NCBI RefSeq assembly: GCF_024763615.1
Contig: NC_077223.1
Coordinates: 23,622,001-23,686,000 of the forward strand
Length of the DNA: 64,000 nt
From: Phlebotomus papatasi
Lineage: Eukaryota > Arthropoda > Insecta > Diptera > Psychodidae
Direction of reading: 5' to 3'
Part shown: positions 25,001 through 31,600 of the stretch, one piece after another
How positions within the stretch are numbered: the first letter of the stretch is position 1
How the letters are laid out: each line of letters starts with the position of its first letter
Notes under the pieces: model-generated
Databases searched by the model: none
What the model saw: only the letters and a program-made list of their open reading frames with translations
What the model was told of the DNA's origin: nothing
Program-made: the position numbers and the translations under genes

Positions 25001-25187
25001 GCGAGGTAGCGCATTTCCTGATAAATAAATCCCAACCCTTACCTGTGGTATTGGCTTGAATGGCAGACAGGGGGATGGCTAGTACATTTGGAGTCACTTC
25101 CGTATCAGTGTAGGCAGCAGTTGTCCCCTTAGCAGGCGAAGGACTCACACGACTGCCCCTATTTCCGCTCGCAAGGGCCACACTCAT
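881..25187 (-). CDS. Gene A: six-exon conserved-looking protein of unknown function
   Basis: Assembled from six exons: 25187-25043, 5071-4926, 4842-4593, 4528-4272, 1222-1149 and 1079-881. Every junction has GT/AG splice sites and phases agree (1,0,1,0,2). The total is 1071 nt, coding 356 residues plus TAG. The start ATG follows an in-frame TAA six bases upstream. The N-terminal ~48 residues are Ser/Thr/Ala-rich and look disordered. The middle (residues 98-180) is Pro/Ser/Leu-rich. The C-terminal half is denser and looks folded, with a motif GDDGERFERNWLYW near residue 270, a Cys-containing helix-like stretch (LLVCECADLL) and the end GYTGLYRPIQAF. I see no signal peptide, membrane segment or known catalytic motif, so it is probably an intracellular non-enzymatic protein. 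I cannot name the family. Intron 1 is 19,971 nt and carries a full LTR retrotransposon in the same orientation. The gene could have further non-coding 5' exons. Confidence 0.8.
1149..1222 (-). CDS. Gene A exon 5
   Basis: A short 74-nt exon between acceptor ATTGCAG and donor GTAAGA. It encodes VFEGDDGERFERNWLYW and the next seven residues, the most motif-like stretch of the protein. The last Arg codon is split AG/A with exon 6. The upstream intron (1223-4271, 3 kb) holds several MITE remnants. Confidence 0.82.
1957..2207. mobile_element. Decayed MITE, related to the 10.06-kb family
   Basis: Imperfect inverted repeat. The left end GGGTATAATAGCCTAA mirrors the right end TTAGGCCTTTTACC, and the inner arms share ACCTG.TCCA. 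Sits in gene A intron 4. The ends resemble the TA-flanked family at 10060, 53361 and 56932, but divergence is high. Confidence 0.5.
2660..3084. mobile_element. TA-flanked MITE, TAGGGTAAGTGT family, copy 1
   Basis: Starts TAGGGTAAGTGTACCAAATT and ends with the near inverted complement (AATTTGGCACACTTACCCTA), flanked by TA. A second copy in opposite orientation lies near 22741-23129, and a third starts at 63779 and runs off the window. Non-coding. Confidence 0.8.
3085..4271. other. Rest of gene A intron 4: repeat fragments
   Basis: 3085-3420 shares stretches in inverted orientation with 34600-34900 (around ACCAAATC.GTTAA and GATATCTCTTACCGT), so it is a dispersed repeat remnant. 3440-3540 resembles fragments near 11560-11640 and 26390-26480 (GGAATATGGGAAAAA and GTGTGCGAAGCCTGAA types). 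From 3541 to 4271 I see nothing but AT-rich sequence. Confidence 0.4.
4272..4528 (-). CDS. Gene A exon 4
   Basis: The acceptor is TTTTTGCAATTCCAG and the donor GTAAGA follows ...GTCTACAAG. It encodes AEFPFIAYYVINTT through TGYIISVYK and ends in phase 0. The composition suggests a folded beta-rich region (alternating Tyr, Ile and Val). Confidence 0.82.
4593..4842 (-). CDS. Gene A exon 3
   Basis: The acceptor is TTTTTCTGGCCAG and the donor GTAAGA follows ...GAGAAGAATG. It encodes 83 residues, LPVPSESSEK through LLANMEKN, rich in Ser, Pro and Leu. It starts in phase 0 and ends in phase 1. The introns on either side are only 83 and 64 nt. Confidence 0.82.
4926..5071 (-). CDS. Gene A exon 2
   Basis: The acceptor is TTTCATTTGCAG and the donor after ...GGAATTCCC is GTAAGT. 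It encodes VTFGNAANNCGTVAH through RFLPDGIP and ends in phase 0. The first codon is completed by the last G of exon 1. Confidence 0.8.
5368..5518 (-). repeat. 3' LTR of the retrotransposon
   Basis: 151 bp, identical by eye to 9734-9884. On the sense strand it begins TGTTGTAACGG and ends ATATATCA. It contains an ATTAAA that could serve as a poly(A) signal. Confidence 0.95.
5519..5530 (-). other. Polypurine tract of the retrotransposon
   Basis: Sense-strand AGGGGGAAAGGG lies immediately upstream of the 3' LTR, the expected site for plus-strand priming. 5531-5665 is the short non-coding stretch between the stop codon and this tract. Confidence 0.9.
5666..9718 (-). CDS. Gag-Pol polyprotein of the LTR retrotransposon
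   Basis: The first ATG is at 9718, just 16 bases inside the 5' LTR. The frame is open upstream into the LTR only through a GTG. It encodes 1350 residues with no internal stop. Gag is residues 1-230 with a retrotransposon-gag-like helical region. Two CX2CX4HX4C knuckles lie at about 236-269. The aspartic protease is at VDSGS (~321). Reverse transcriptase spans ~455-650 with the LDLSQAY catalytic Asp and FLDDI (~613). RNase H spans ~760-885 (LAVDAS, DKEAYA, TDNKPL). Integrase has an HHCC finger (~977-1013) and a D-D35-E triad (~D1040, D1095, E1131). A chromodomain is not evident, and the acidic C-terminus ends LRRSQRNIKAPDRLNL. It is expected to copy the element via RNA into DNA and integrate it. 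The FLDDI motif is followed by Arg, where Leu is usual. Gag and Pol being fused in one frame means no frameshift is needed. Confidence 0.95.
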   Translation of the reverse strand: MSNPQDASASQSVDSTSRRQMETQITVNPITLPTNIDAFEKNKSSWDRWVMRLEETFSCFGITDGAKKRSMILHYMGQENFEKLCDRITPQVPRDLTYEQIVAQLKECFNPVPNEIVEIYEFQKREQREGETCDEYLAALRKMATYCNFGCATCNYLVKALRNQFVAGLKNKSIQKRLLEKRDLTLETALDIAKAMEASQKGEELLSGKKEEVLKLNDSTEKTPREHQEGTKTLKCFRCGVSTHLANTCVHKEKTCFNCNKIGHLASVCHQNKSSRGNDKGKGKDKVQINKVEDLLYYECKNSEKILLNVKLEGKAMTFEVDSGSPISVITVDDRDRFFPNLEIFPTERKFASYNGSKIDIIGFLRVTAEIGGRSLQGLNLYVSMGPSKVPLLGREWSRKLHWLNWNQIMSLNKIKEIHDTEGHKIQIEELKEEFKNVFDKSLGKIVGVQAELKLKDDANPVFLKPRPMPIAKKEAVEREIDKLVKEGAYVKVNQSRWATPIVAIPKVSGSVRICGDYSVTVNPNLIVDKHPLPTVEELFQDMAGGDKFSKLDLSQAYMQLEMREEDREILTLNTHKGLYKPTRLMYGVASAVAIWQRVMEALLHDIPGVKVFLDDIRITGANDREHMMRLKEVLRRLNEKNLRVNFDKCEFFAQKINYCGYVIDKDGIHKDPRKIEALEKMPRPRNIDEVRAYTGFVNYYGRFFPQLSTKLYPINNLVKNDVPFKWDKACEEAFLMIKKEMGSDQFLAHYDPNQSLVLAVDASPVGVGACLGHRYEDGSEKPLFYASQTLTETQRRYTQIDKEAYAIIFGIKKFYSYLYGRHFILITDNKPLSQIMNPEKGIPQYTALRMQHYSAFLKGFDFTLEHRKTQSHGNADGLSRLPLPETSEFETDDPEITQINLISVLPVTVKQIQDELQKDSDVRELIAGLRSGKTVKKQDRFGIPQEEFSLKQDCLVRGLRVYVPGSLRNVILSELHEGHLGISKMKAMARGYCWWPNIDSDIEKEVLNCTACQENRPNPIKISTHIWEETNRPFQRIHADYAGPIHGKWLLIVVDAYSKWPEVAVVSDITSTTTIKELRKIFSVHGLPEELVTDHGRQFTSHEFKTFCINNGIDHKMGAPYHPATNGQAERYVRTVKEKLLALRNINKSDMEQSLYSILLNYRRTQHSTTGESPSMRLFQRQIRSRLDLIIPHDDKKESTKQVDEKTHRSFKVNDRVAARNYKEGEVKWKFGTIQEKLGKLHYDVRLDNGKLWRRHVDQLRKVGEEVGKDCPEVSEEEYWNLNMNDHLTSEVEESKVDSDEEEEFEDALEDNVGEENQAEQPVVFPALPAALPLRRSQRNIKAPDRLNL
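9715..9732 (-). other. Primer-binding site of the retrotransposon
   Basis: On the sense strand TGGCGACGGATAAAATG begins one base after the 5' LTR. The first eight bases would pair with a tRNA 3' end of CGTCGCCA, which resembles a tRNA-Ser as I recall it. The site overlaps the gag start codon, an unusually tight leader. Confidence 0.6.
9734..9884 (-). repeat. 5' LTR of the retrotransposon
   Basis: 151 bp, same sequence as the 3' LTR, followed outward by the GCCTG target duplication. It should carry the element's promoter. No clear TATA box is visible. Confidence 0.95.
10060..11016. mobile_element. TA-flanked MITE, TAGGGTAAATGTCC family, copy 1 with nested insert
   Basis: Left end TAGGGTAAATGTCCTAATTC and right end GAATTAGCTTAATTTACCCTA are inverted repeats inside a TA duplication. 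It aligns along its length with 53361-54217 and 56932-57767, and is about 100 bp longer because of an insert at 10419-10555. Non-coding; sits in gene A intron 1. Confidence 0.88.
10419..10555. mobile_element. MITE nested in the 10060 element
   Basis: Ends GGCCTCTACACACTA and TAGTGTGTAAACACC are inverted. The sequence is missing from the two sister copies of the host MITE, so it is a secondary insertion. A partial relative starts at 11119 (same left end, right end lost). Confidence 0.75.
11119..11260. mobile_element. Partial MITE, GGCCTCTACACACTA family
   Basis: The first 15 bases match the left end at 10419. The body has diverged and no clear right end is visible. 11261-11640 holds further repeat debris shared with 26390-26480 and 30730-30860. 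Confidence 0.45.
11883..12107. mobile_element. MITE with AGGGGAAAGC ends
   Basis: The left arm (AGGGGAAAGCCCTGCTACC...GACGACTCAAGCTTC) is mirrored by the right arm (GAAGCTTGAGTCGTTC...GCGCTTTCCCCTA). The ~40-bp arms flank an unrelated AT-rich centre. Non-coding. Confidence 0.7.
12142..12255. mobile_element. Partial MITE, CAACGCACAATAACTTTTG family
   Basis: Matches the left arm and centre of the complete 144-bp element at 33335-33478, including the palindromic GAGATCTAGATCTAGTGATCTC-type centre. Its right arm is degraded. Confidence 0.65.
12510..12725. mobile_element. TA-flanked MITE, AGGGGAAACTGGGGCACCACC family, copy 1
   Basis: Ends AGGGAAGCTGGTGCACCACC and GGTGGTGCCCCAGTTTCCTC are inverted inside TA. 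The body matches 19698-19896 closely (shared CTTGGACTAT.TCGACCATT). Related longer element at 55479-56643. Confidence 0.85.
12726..14983. other. Gene A intron 1 stretch without recognised genes
   Basis: AT-rich, except 13690-13900, which is clearly GC-richer and has no sustained coding frame or clear splice-flanked exon. A TTA/TAT microsatellite lies at about 14215-14242. No MITE ends were recognised with confidence. Confidence 0.4.
14215..14242. repeat. (ATT)n microsatellite
   Basis: About eight near-perfect ATT units in gene A intron 1. Confidence 0.8.
14984..15806. mobile_element. TA-flanked MITE, GGGGAGACTGGGGCAAAAAGT family, copy 1
   Basis: Ends TAGGGGAGACTGGGGCAAAA and TTTTTGCCCCAGTCTCCCCTA are near-perfect inverted repeats inside TA. 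823 bp, homologous along its length to 50416-51325. No open frame of transposase length. Confidence 0.88.
16313..16556. mobile_element. MITE with repeated TACAAGTTGGACA motif
   Basis: The right end GTCCAACTTGTACC...ATTACCCTA and a degraded left arm are inverted. Each arm carries two copies of a TACAAGTTGGAC-type motif. The left terminus is uncertain. Confidence 0.65.
17040..17274. mobile_element. hAT-like MITE with CAGGGG end, copy 1
   Basis: Left CAGGGGTGACATGATAACTT and right ATTCATCATTCCACCCC are inverted, with TATCGAT-type palindromes near both ends. A relative with a nested insert lies at 37241-37935. No target duplication was recognised. Confidence 0.6.
17372..17624. mobile_element. 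MITE with CACTGAGAAAAA ends, copy 1
   Basis: Starts CACTGAGAAAAAAAGAG and ends CGGATTTCTCTCAGTG. The interior repeats GTGTAAAATTAAC-type motifs in both directions. The same element in reverse orientation is at 47685-47941. Confidence 0.85.
17625..19375. other. Gene A intron 1 stretch, nothing recognised
   Basis: AT-rich intronic DNA. 18640-18850 is less AT-rich and is open in both directions for about 84 codons, but with no recognisable protein or splice context. Confidence 0.4.
19376..19594. mobile_element. TA-flanked MITE with long near-perfect arms
   Basis: Left arm GGGGAGAGTACTCTCCCTTCG continues through CGAACGTTCATGCCTTCGAATAATGTGAATTT and is mirrored at 19544-19592. Could form a long hairpin. 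Single copy in the window. Confidence 0.8.
19698..19896. mobile_element. TA-flanked MITE, AGGGGAAACTGGGGCACCACC family, copy 2
   Basis: Ends TAGGGGAAACTGGGGCATCA and GGTGCCCCAGTTTCCCCTA, 199 bp. Body homologous to 12510-12725. Confidence 0.88.
19897..20776. other. Gene A intron 1 stretch, nothing recognised
   Basis: AT-rich, with no sustained frame, RNA gene or clear inverted repeat seen. Confidence 0.4.
20777..20943. mobile_element. MITE with CTGGTAAAAATAAAAGG ends, copy 1
   Basis: Perfect terminal inverted repeats CTGGTAAAAATAAAAGGA. The inside repeats GGATCAAATTTGATCC-type palindromes about four times. A shorter relative lies at 45047-45158. Confidence 0.82.
21102..21482. mobile_element. 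TA-flanked MITE, TAGGGTAGAGTCAG ends
   Basis: Left TAGGGTAGAGTCAGCCCTTT and right AGTACTGACTCTACCCTA are inverted. The subterminal pair TTTTTGGCCACCT / AGGTGGCGAAAAG is also inverted. 381 bp, non-coding. Confidence 0.82.
21483..22522. other. Gene A intron 1 stretch, nothing recognised
   Basis: AT-rich. No frame above 60 codons that looks real and no inverted-repeat element with clear ends. Confidence 0.4.
22523..22743. mobile_element. MITE with GGGTGGAATCATC ends, copy 1
   Basis: Left TTAGGGTGGAATCATCACTT and right AAGTGATGATTCCACCCTTA are inverted. A TTA flanks both sides, so the target duplication is either TTA (Harbinger-like) or TA. A decayed copy is at 58235-58448. Confidence 0.78.
22741..23129. 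mobile_element. TAGGGTAAGTGT-family MITE, copy 2 (reverse, left end eroded)
   Basis: Reverse-orientation match to 2660-3084, ending AATTTGGTACACTTACGCTA. Its left terminus is lost where it abuts the previous element. Confidence 0.72.
23186..23518. mobile_element. pogo/Tigger-like MITE (CAGTAGACTCTC ends)
   Basis: The right end GAGAGAGTCTACTGTA and the left end TTAGTAGACTTTCGC are inverted, with internal CCCGAATT/AATTCGGG pairs. CAGTAGA ends with TA flanks are typical of pogo-type elements (established knowledge). A second right end (AGAGAATCTACTGTA) follows at 23521-23557. Confidence 0.68.
23558..25042. other. Start of gene A intron 1, nothing recognised
   Basis: AT-rich sequence beginning with the exon 1 donor at 25042. 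No element ends or coding frames were recognised. Confidence 0.4.
25043..25187 (-). CDS. Gene A exon 1 (start exon)
   Basis: Encodes residues 1-48, beginning MSVALASGNRGSR, with TAA AAG directly before the ATG. It ends ACCACAG followed by donor GTAAGG at 25042, phase 1. It is GC-richer than its surroundings and joins in frame to the exon at 5071. Confidence 0.75.
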
Positions 25188-25873
25188 CTTTTATTCTCAC
25201 TTTCTCAGCTATTTAACTTCCTGTAACACTCTCATTGTCCCTCGATACACCTCACAGCATCCACCTTTTCTCTCATCCTCCTTCACCCTTCCACCGTCAA
25301 TTCAACTTTTCCCCACATTCCTCCATGATGCACCACAATTTAATTACAAAGTTTCAAACTAAGCCCTTTAGCCAGGACAAATTGAGTGAATTGCAATTGA
25401 AATTGGTCACTTTGTATTTTCCTTGCCTAGAGACGCCAACTGAAGCAATCCAATCGATTGCTTCAGAAGAACTGTCTCATTCGCGCCGAATGCGACTATT
25501 GCAGGAGCATCAACAGCAGTATCACCGAGGCCACGGGAAGGTGGAGAAATCTCGCGCAGAGGCTTTAGATGTGGGAAAATTTCATTAGAGAAATTTTCAT
25601 TTTACCACAAATTGCAAGAATACTTTCCAACTCCTACCTCTATTACTTTCCTCTTACTCAGGAACCTCCATACGATGCGAAATAAATTCAATTTCGCGTA
25701 ATTATTAATGTTCGCTGATATTCAATTTGCAATTTCCTACTTAAACTTCCTTCTTCCCTATTTATCCAGACCATCCAGATTATATAAATACGGAAAAATT
25801 ACGCCTAATTGGAAAATGTTATTATATTGAAAAATGCTCGTCATCATTAAACGTATCAGGATTAAAATTACAT
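25188..25873 (-). promoter_or_regulatory. 5' UTR and possible promoter region of gene A
   Basis: Sequence upstream of the gene A ATG. 25188-25600 is less AT-rich than the flanks and contains CG-containing words (CGCGCGAG, GGCGCGAATG on the minus strand). No clear TATA or initiator was identified, so this is an inference from position and composition. Confidence 0.35.
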
Positions 25874-26219
25874 TACAGTAGAGCCTCGCTATAGTCCATA
25901 TTTGGTTCCAGATTTGACACTTGGGTCGGACTATATAGTCCATGTCATTTTTTAAAATTTTCAACGACTTTTAGTATTGAAATTGCTCGACGACTTCCAC
26001 TTTCTTTGCAATTGTAGTGCTTGTCCTCGCTCTCTTCATTATGGATCACAATTATCACAATTAGTCAATAAAGTTTGCCAAAAATATTAATATAATTATG
26101 ACAACATTGCATGTCGCGTATTAAAAAAAACATAACCTAACTTAAAATCAGTGTTTTTTTATTAACGGTCGATAAATTGTGGACTATAGAGCGGTGGCCT
26201 ATAGAGGGGTTCTACTGTA
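25874..26219. mobile_element. pogo-like MITE (CAGTAGAGCCTCGC ends), copy 1
   Basis: Ends TACAGTAGAGCCTCGCTATAG and CTATAGAGGGGTTCTACTGTA are inverted inside TA. 346 bp, very similar to 35042-35381. No transposase frame. Confidence 0.85.
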
Positions 26220-26603
26220 AAAATAAAAAGGAAGGACAATTATGTCTGTTGTCAACTGACAAAATTTAAAATGTCAGTTATCATGATAACTGATATGCTA
26301 TGCATAGGTGAAGGCTTTCAGAACCCGACTTAAGTTTTTTTTGGGAATGTGTGACTTAATTACTATAGTTATTAAAATACAATTGCCATAGGTGCGACTC
26401 CTTAAAGGAATTTGGAAAAAATATAAGTACTTGAAATTTCGAAGCCAGGGTGTGTGCGAAGCCTGAAAGCCTTCCTCGAATCCCTAATCCTCTAAGGACG
26501 ATTAGGTCCTTTGTAACCCTAAGTATACTACGGTCGTCTAAATTAAGGTTTTGTTTTAAAGTCAGAGAAAAGCAAATTATTTTCCGTTTGCTAATTTTAA
26601 AGG

Positions 26604-26825
26604 GCAAAAAACAAACGAGCATTAAAAAAAATTCAAAATGGGCAGTAAAAAATTAAAAATGAACAGTAAACTATCTAATTATGTTCAGTAAAAAATTTAA
26701 ATCTTTACAGAAATGGGTCTAATTTGTATATTTAACATTGAAAACTGTTGCAGATAGAATGAAAAGCCCTTTATTTTCCCTTTGCTAAAATTTGGACGAT
26801 AATATCACTGTTTCAAATTTTTTAT
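26604..26825 (+). repeat. Long direct repeat, left copy
   Basis: About 220 bp from GGGCAAAAAACAAACGAGC to ATCACTGTTTCAAATTTTTT. Repeated at 28415-28629 in the same orientation with roughly 90% identity by eye. The two copies bracket the MITE complex at 26833-28031. Confidence 0.8.
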
Positions 26826-26832
26826 TATAGTA

Positions 26833-28031
26833 AGGTGGTGTAGCCGGATCGTTTTCCGAAGAGTGCCATTTAAACGCTTGTTTTTGGACTGATGTAATTC
26901 TTTTTTACTTCTTCTAAATCCATAGAATTATTCACTGTTTCATTCAGAAACATATACATAAAAAAAAATATCAAAAAATTTAAAGAAAATTTATAAAATA
27001 ATGATAATACTGAAAGAAGTCAGCATGCACTAACTGGGTCGCCTTTTCACTAATTCACTTTTAATTAAACCTTTGGATTTAAAATATTTTTTTTTCACAA
27101 GGAAGAAACAATAAATCAACCAGCTGCCATTAGTGAAAATATCAATGCTAGAAAAATTTTAGTGAAGAACCCAGCTGGCACAAGATTAAAATGAGTCGAT
27201 TGCACTCACTTATTTAATGAATAAAAATATTATTTTTGCTTTTTCTCAAACTTGAATAGTTATATTATGTTACTGTACACTCTTAGAAAAAATTAGTTCG
27301 TACAAGCTCATATGCAGTTATTAGAACCATAAAATATAGTAAATATAGACCCAACTATATATTTAGTTTGGGTAACTAAATGAAATAGTTGACCACAGTT
27401 AGTTAAAGTATCCTTTTCATTTAGTTATCACAACTAAATCAAAATAGTAATGGGTACTATAACATATTAGTTCCAATTACTAAATAAATGGGGTTGATAC
27501 CCATCTTATTGGCTGTAATAACTATATCATATTAGTTGTGGTTACTATATATAGCATTCATTGTGATGCATATTTCTTATTAGTTGCTTAAAATTCGAAA
27601 GAGCTTCAACGCATTACTAAAATAAAAACCACTCTTTACTATTGGAAAAGTAGTCATAACTTTATGAAAATATAGGCCCATTTATTTGCATTAGTTGTGA
27701 GAACTAAAAGGAATTAGTGACCAATATTAGTTGGGATAATGATTTCATTTAATTAACACAAGCAAATATAATTGTATGAAAACATTATGAAATAATTGCC
27801 GCAACTTATCCACGTAAATATTGTCTTATATTCTCACTACTAATAAATTTATTATGAGTATAATGTTTTAAGAATATAAGAACTATTTTAAATAGATTTG
27901 ATAATAATCGCCCGAACAACTAATTTTCATTAGTAATCACGTCTAAACTTTTCTAAGAGTGTAGTGACTAAATTACGGATATAAAAATAAAAATATTATT
28001 TTAAAGTGAATTAGTCATAAACGATTCAGCT
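26833..28031. mobile_element. GGATCGTTT-ended MITE, copy 1, with nested element
   Basis: Homologous along its length to 32891-33563, from GGATCGTTTTCCGAAG to AAACGATTCAG. Split at a TA by the 27276-27963 element. The sister copy lacks that insert and so gives the empty site. Confidence 0.8.
27276..27963. mobile_element. Nested MITE with ACTCTTAGAAAAA ends and palindrome array
   Basis: Ends TACACTCTTAGAAAA and TTTTCTAAGAGTGTA are inverted inside a TA duplication, which is confirmed by the empty site in 32891-33563 (TTGTAGTGAC). The interior holds at least five interrupted palindromes of the type TTAGTT-N5-AACTAA. No open frame. Confidence 0.85.
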
Positions 28032-28414
28032 GATTGACTATACTGCTCAACTTTAACTCTTTAATTTCTCATTTTTACCATTAAATACCACACTCCATTA
28101 AAACAGAGATCAGTCACATGACAGATGTTAATTGTCAAGAACGCAACTAAAAGACTATGCGGGCTATTTTATAATAAGTCTCATTTGAGACACATTCAAT
28201 TTGAAATGATTCTTTTTGAGATATAACTCTTATTAGAAATTTGCAATAGTATCTTTATATTTATAAAACGGCTAACTCAAACAAGGATATGTCATTAATA
28301 TTACGGAATTAATATTTCTAGTCAAGTAAGATTAGAAAAAGGTTATCGTTATCACATTATTAACAAATATAGAGAACTAAGGACACTTCAATTCTTGAAA
28401 TGTGATATTATACG
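28031..28414. other. Spacer between nested MITE and direct repeat
   Basis: AT-rich sequence with no recognised gene or element. Confidence 0.4.
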
Positions 28415-28629
28415 GCAAAAAACAAACGAGCAGTAAAAAATTCAAAATGGGCAATAAAAAATTAAAAATGAGCAGTAAAATATCTGATTATGGTCAGTAA
28501 AAAACTTAAATCTTTACAAAAATGGGTATATTTAACATTTAAAATAGTTCCATATAGAGTGAAAAGCCCTTTATTTTCCCTTTGCCAAAATTTGGACAAT
28601 AATATCACTGTTTCAAAATTTTTTGTTAC
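28415..28629 (+). repeat. Long direct repeat, right copy
   Basis: Same-orientation partner of 26604-26825, sharing the GGCAAAAAACAAACGAGCA start and GAAAAGCCCTTTATTTTCCC inside. Confidence 0.8.
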
Positions 28630-31600
28630 TAATCAATTTTATCTTTTTACTGCTCATTTATTCAATGCCATATTATACTTCAGACGACGAGATCTATATG
28701 AATTTATAGAAGATCCTTTTTATCCAGTGAAGAAACAGTCTGCACAAGTCCAAGTTTAGACATAAGAAACAGTGTGTAGATTTACCTTAGTTGTTTAAAA
28801 ATGGTTTACCTGCAGACAGAAATGAATGTATCAATAGAGAACCAATATCATCCGGCTTGGAGCACCCGGTGGGATGTTATCTTCGACGAATGTCCTCTTC
28901 ATCGAATATACCTTTTTACATTCAAATCACAATTTATTCTCTTAATTGAACTTGTCTTTTTTACATACTATTTTTTCATGACAATTTTTATTTTTTAAGT
29001 TACTTTAATTCAAAAATATTTTAAAAATATAACTAAACTGGAAGATTAGTTTCCCCTAATAATTTAATTAGCGTATCCTTATCATATCTATTTCTACATT
29101 CTACTTTCTTTCGTTGTGCCAAGAATGAGTGATCGAATCAGCATCACCAAATCATTTCTCACAAGTAGAGCACTATTCATTTATATCATAAAATTGAAGG
29201 TCTCCACACATTTTTAAACTTTAAATTTCTCTTGTATCACCGGATGTTGTTTCTCCCCTTTTCCTATGACCCTTTCCTATCCCCGACATAGTCCAAGAAA
29301 ATACGTACTCCTCCCAGGAGTCCATGGTGAGGCTCACCTCTTTCCATCTGCAAAACTTCTCAAAACACGTTCATGTAATATAAACTATAATCATGATTTG
29401 TGAAAGTAACAATGGCCTACGACCAGTGATTCGGTATTTTCTGCCGTCTTGCCCGTTGAGGTCGGTTGTGAAGTCGGCGGCAGCCGCAGATGGTCTAAGA
29501 GGAAATAATTCTATATATCTATCTATATTTTAAACACTTCACATTTTTTGGCAAGTTCATTGTATAATCTTTTGAGTCCTTTTATCCTTTTTTTAACTTT
29601 CAAAGTTTTAACAAATCAGAGGGAGTGATGAGACTAAACTATTTTATGATATTTAATACTATAATAATTTCACATAATATTAAGCTTAACAAAAGCTCTG
29701 TTTCATTTTAAAATGTTTCAGATATGAGAAGTATTTTTTACTACGAGTACGAATTTTATATTTTGCAATAATATTTTTAATACCAACGCATTTCTGAAAA
29801 AAAAAATTGTAGAAAGATTTATAGTTGTGGAGATAAACTTGTAATTTGACAAACTTTCAGGTAAACGGTTTGTAGTTTGTTTCTATCACAAACAAAGGTT
29901 TGTTCAATTAAAGATTTTGAATGCAAAGGTTAGTAAATAAAAACAAATCTTTTGTAATTATGTTATTTACTTGAAAACTTGCTTTGAGTGCAGTTCTAGA
30001 CAAAATCAAATTTTTGATATTACATAATTTTAAGAAAATTCATTTGAAAAGTGCATTTACAAACAAATTTAATAAATGGTTTAGGAACAATAAGCTTGTA
30101 ATAATACTGACGAGCTACAAACCTTTACTTCTAAAGTTTATTGTTTGCTGTGCAAATCTTATCATATTGATGCCAAATTGCAAATTTATCTGTTAAACTA
30201 CAAACTTTTTGACAAACATTAAACTACTTATTACCTCTATTTGTTACCGCTATACCGTATCAGAAAAAGCTGCAGGTTTGAGCAAAAAACTGTTCTAAAA
30301 ACGCTACACGTTTGGGAAAAATTGAGATTTAGAAACAACCTTAAGGCAATTGCAAAACCCAGCGGCCCATCAAGCCTAATAAAAAGTGAAGCTATTTTTC
30401 ACTTTTCCTTGCAACAATTTTGCAGATATTGCACCGCGACTTAAACAAATTTGCTCGTAGTTCTTGTATTACTTCGGCGAACATTATGAAATATGTACTT
30501 TTAGATAGCTTTTAATGTACGATTTTGAAATATATTAAACTGATAAGTCAATTCTCTTTAGGAAAAAACTTGCCAATAGTCTTCAGTGCCTCTATGCAAA
30601 AATATATTGAAAACTGAAATGTCGAGAGACCCCCTGGCAAAACCTATTTATTTTTATTATCCGATTTTCGAATCTACTAGAATGAATTTTCATAAGCTCA
30701 TAAACCTCAAAAATGCATAAGTTTATAAATCAAGCAGGGCTTTCAGGCTTCGCACATATTCCTGTAATGAAATCTGGCCTAGCGGCAATATATTTTAATT
30801 CTTAAGTCGAACTTTTCCTGAAATAAATAGGTCACAATAAGAAAAAGGTCACAATTAAAAGAGTATGGGAAAAATAGCCAGAGCATAGGAAGCTTGAAAT
30901 ATTTCCCCTATCTTATAAATCTGAGAAAAATAATTCCTCCAGTACTTTCTTTATTGCGTAAAATAGCCTGAAGCACTTTCTTTTGTACAGTAATACATTT
31001 CCACAGAAGCGAAGCAAAAGAAAATTTCACGGAAAATTTCACGGTAGCATTTTAAGTGGAGAAATGTTGTGAGAGAGGGGTTGATTCATGTGGAAACCGC
31101 CTTGGAAACACTGCTGAAAACACTATAAGCTCCCGCCTAAATTTAGCAGAATGTTTTGTCTTTGCGCATCGAGACGCTTTTCCCCGCTTTTGCTTTTCAC
31201 AAAAATATCTTTTCGGGTTTATTCGCATCTCATGAGCTGACTTCTCGCGAAATCGTTGAATATTTGAGAAGAATGCGGAAACCGTATGATTTTGAAGGAG
31301 GTGGAGCTTTAAGGAGCTTTTCGTGGAAAAATTTCCACTAAAATCCCGACTAAAGCTTTTCTCTATAAGACCGAAAATGTAAAGTTGTCAAAAGTCTAAT
31401 CTATACCTTACAATCTTCTTGAAATATGCACTAAATAGAAAAATTAATCTCACTTTTTATCATATTTTCGATTTATTTACACTTTGATGAGCATTTGAAG
31501 CGATTGATGCAAAGTCAATAGTTCATAGAAAATTACCTGGCGTGGCTGAGAGTAATAGAGATTCAATTGCAATTAGTGTGCTTGCGACTCAATCACATTT

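Noticed and set aside
25235..25588. Plus-strand frame of 117 codons upstream of gene A
   Set aside because: Low-complexity His/Ser/Gln-rich and opposite the probable 5' region of gene A. No homology recognised. A divergent gene cannot be fully excluded.
28490..28998. Two adjacent plus-strand frames (89 and 65 codons)
   Set aside because: The first begins in the 220-bp direct repeat. Neither resembles a known protein or has splice context.
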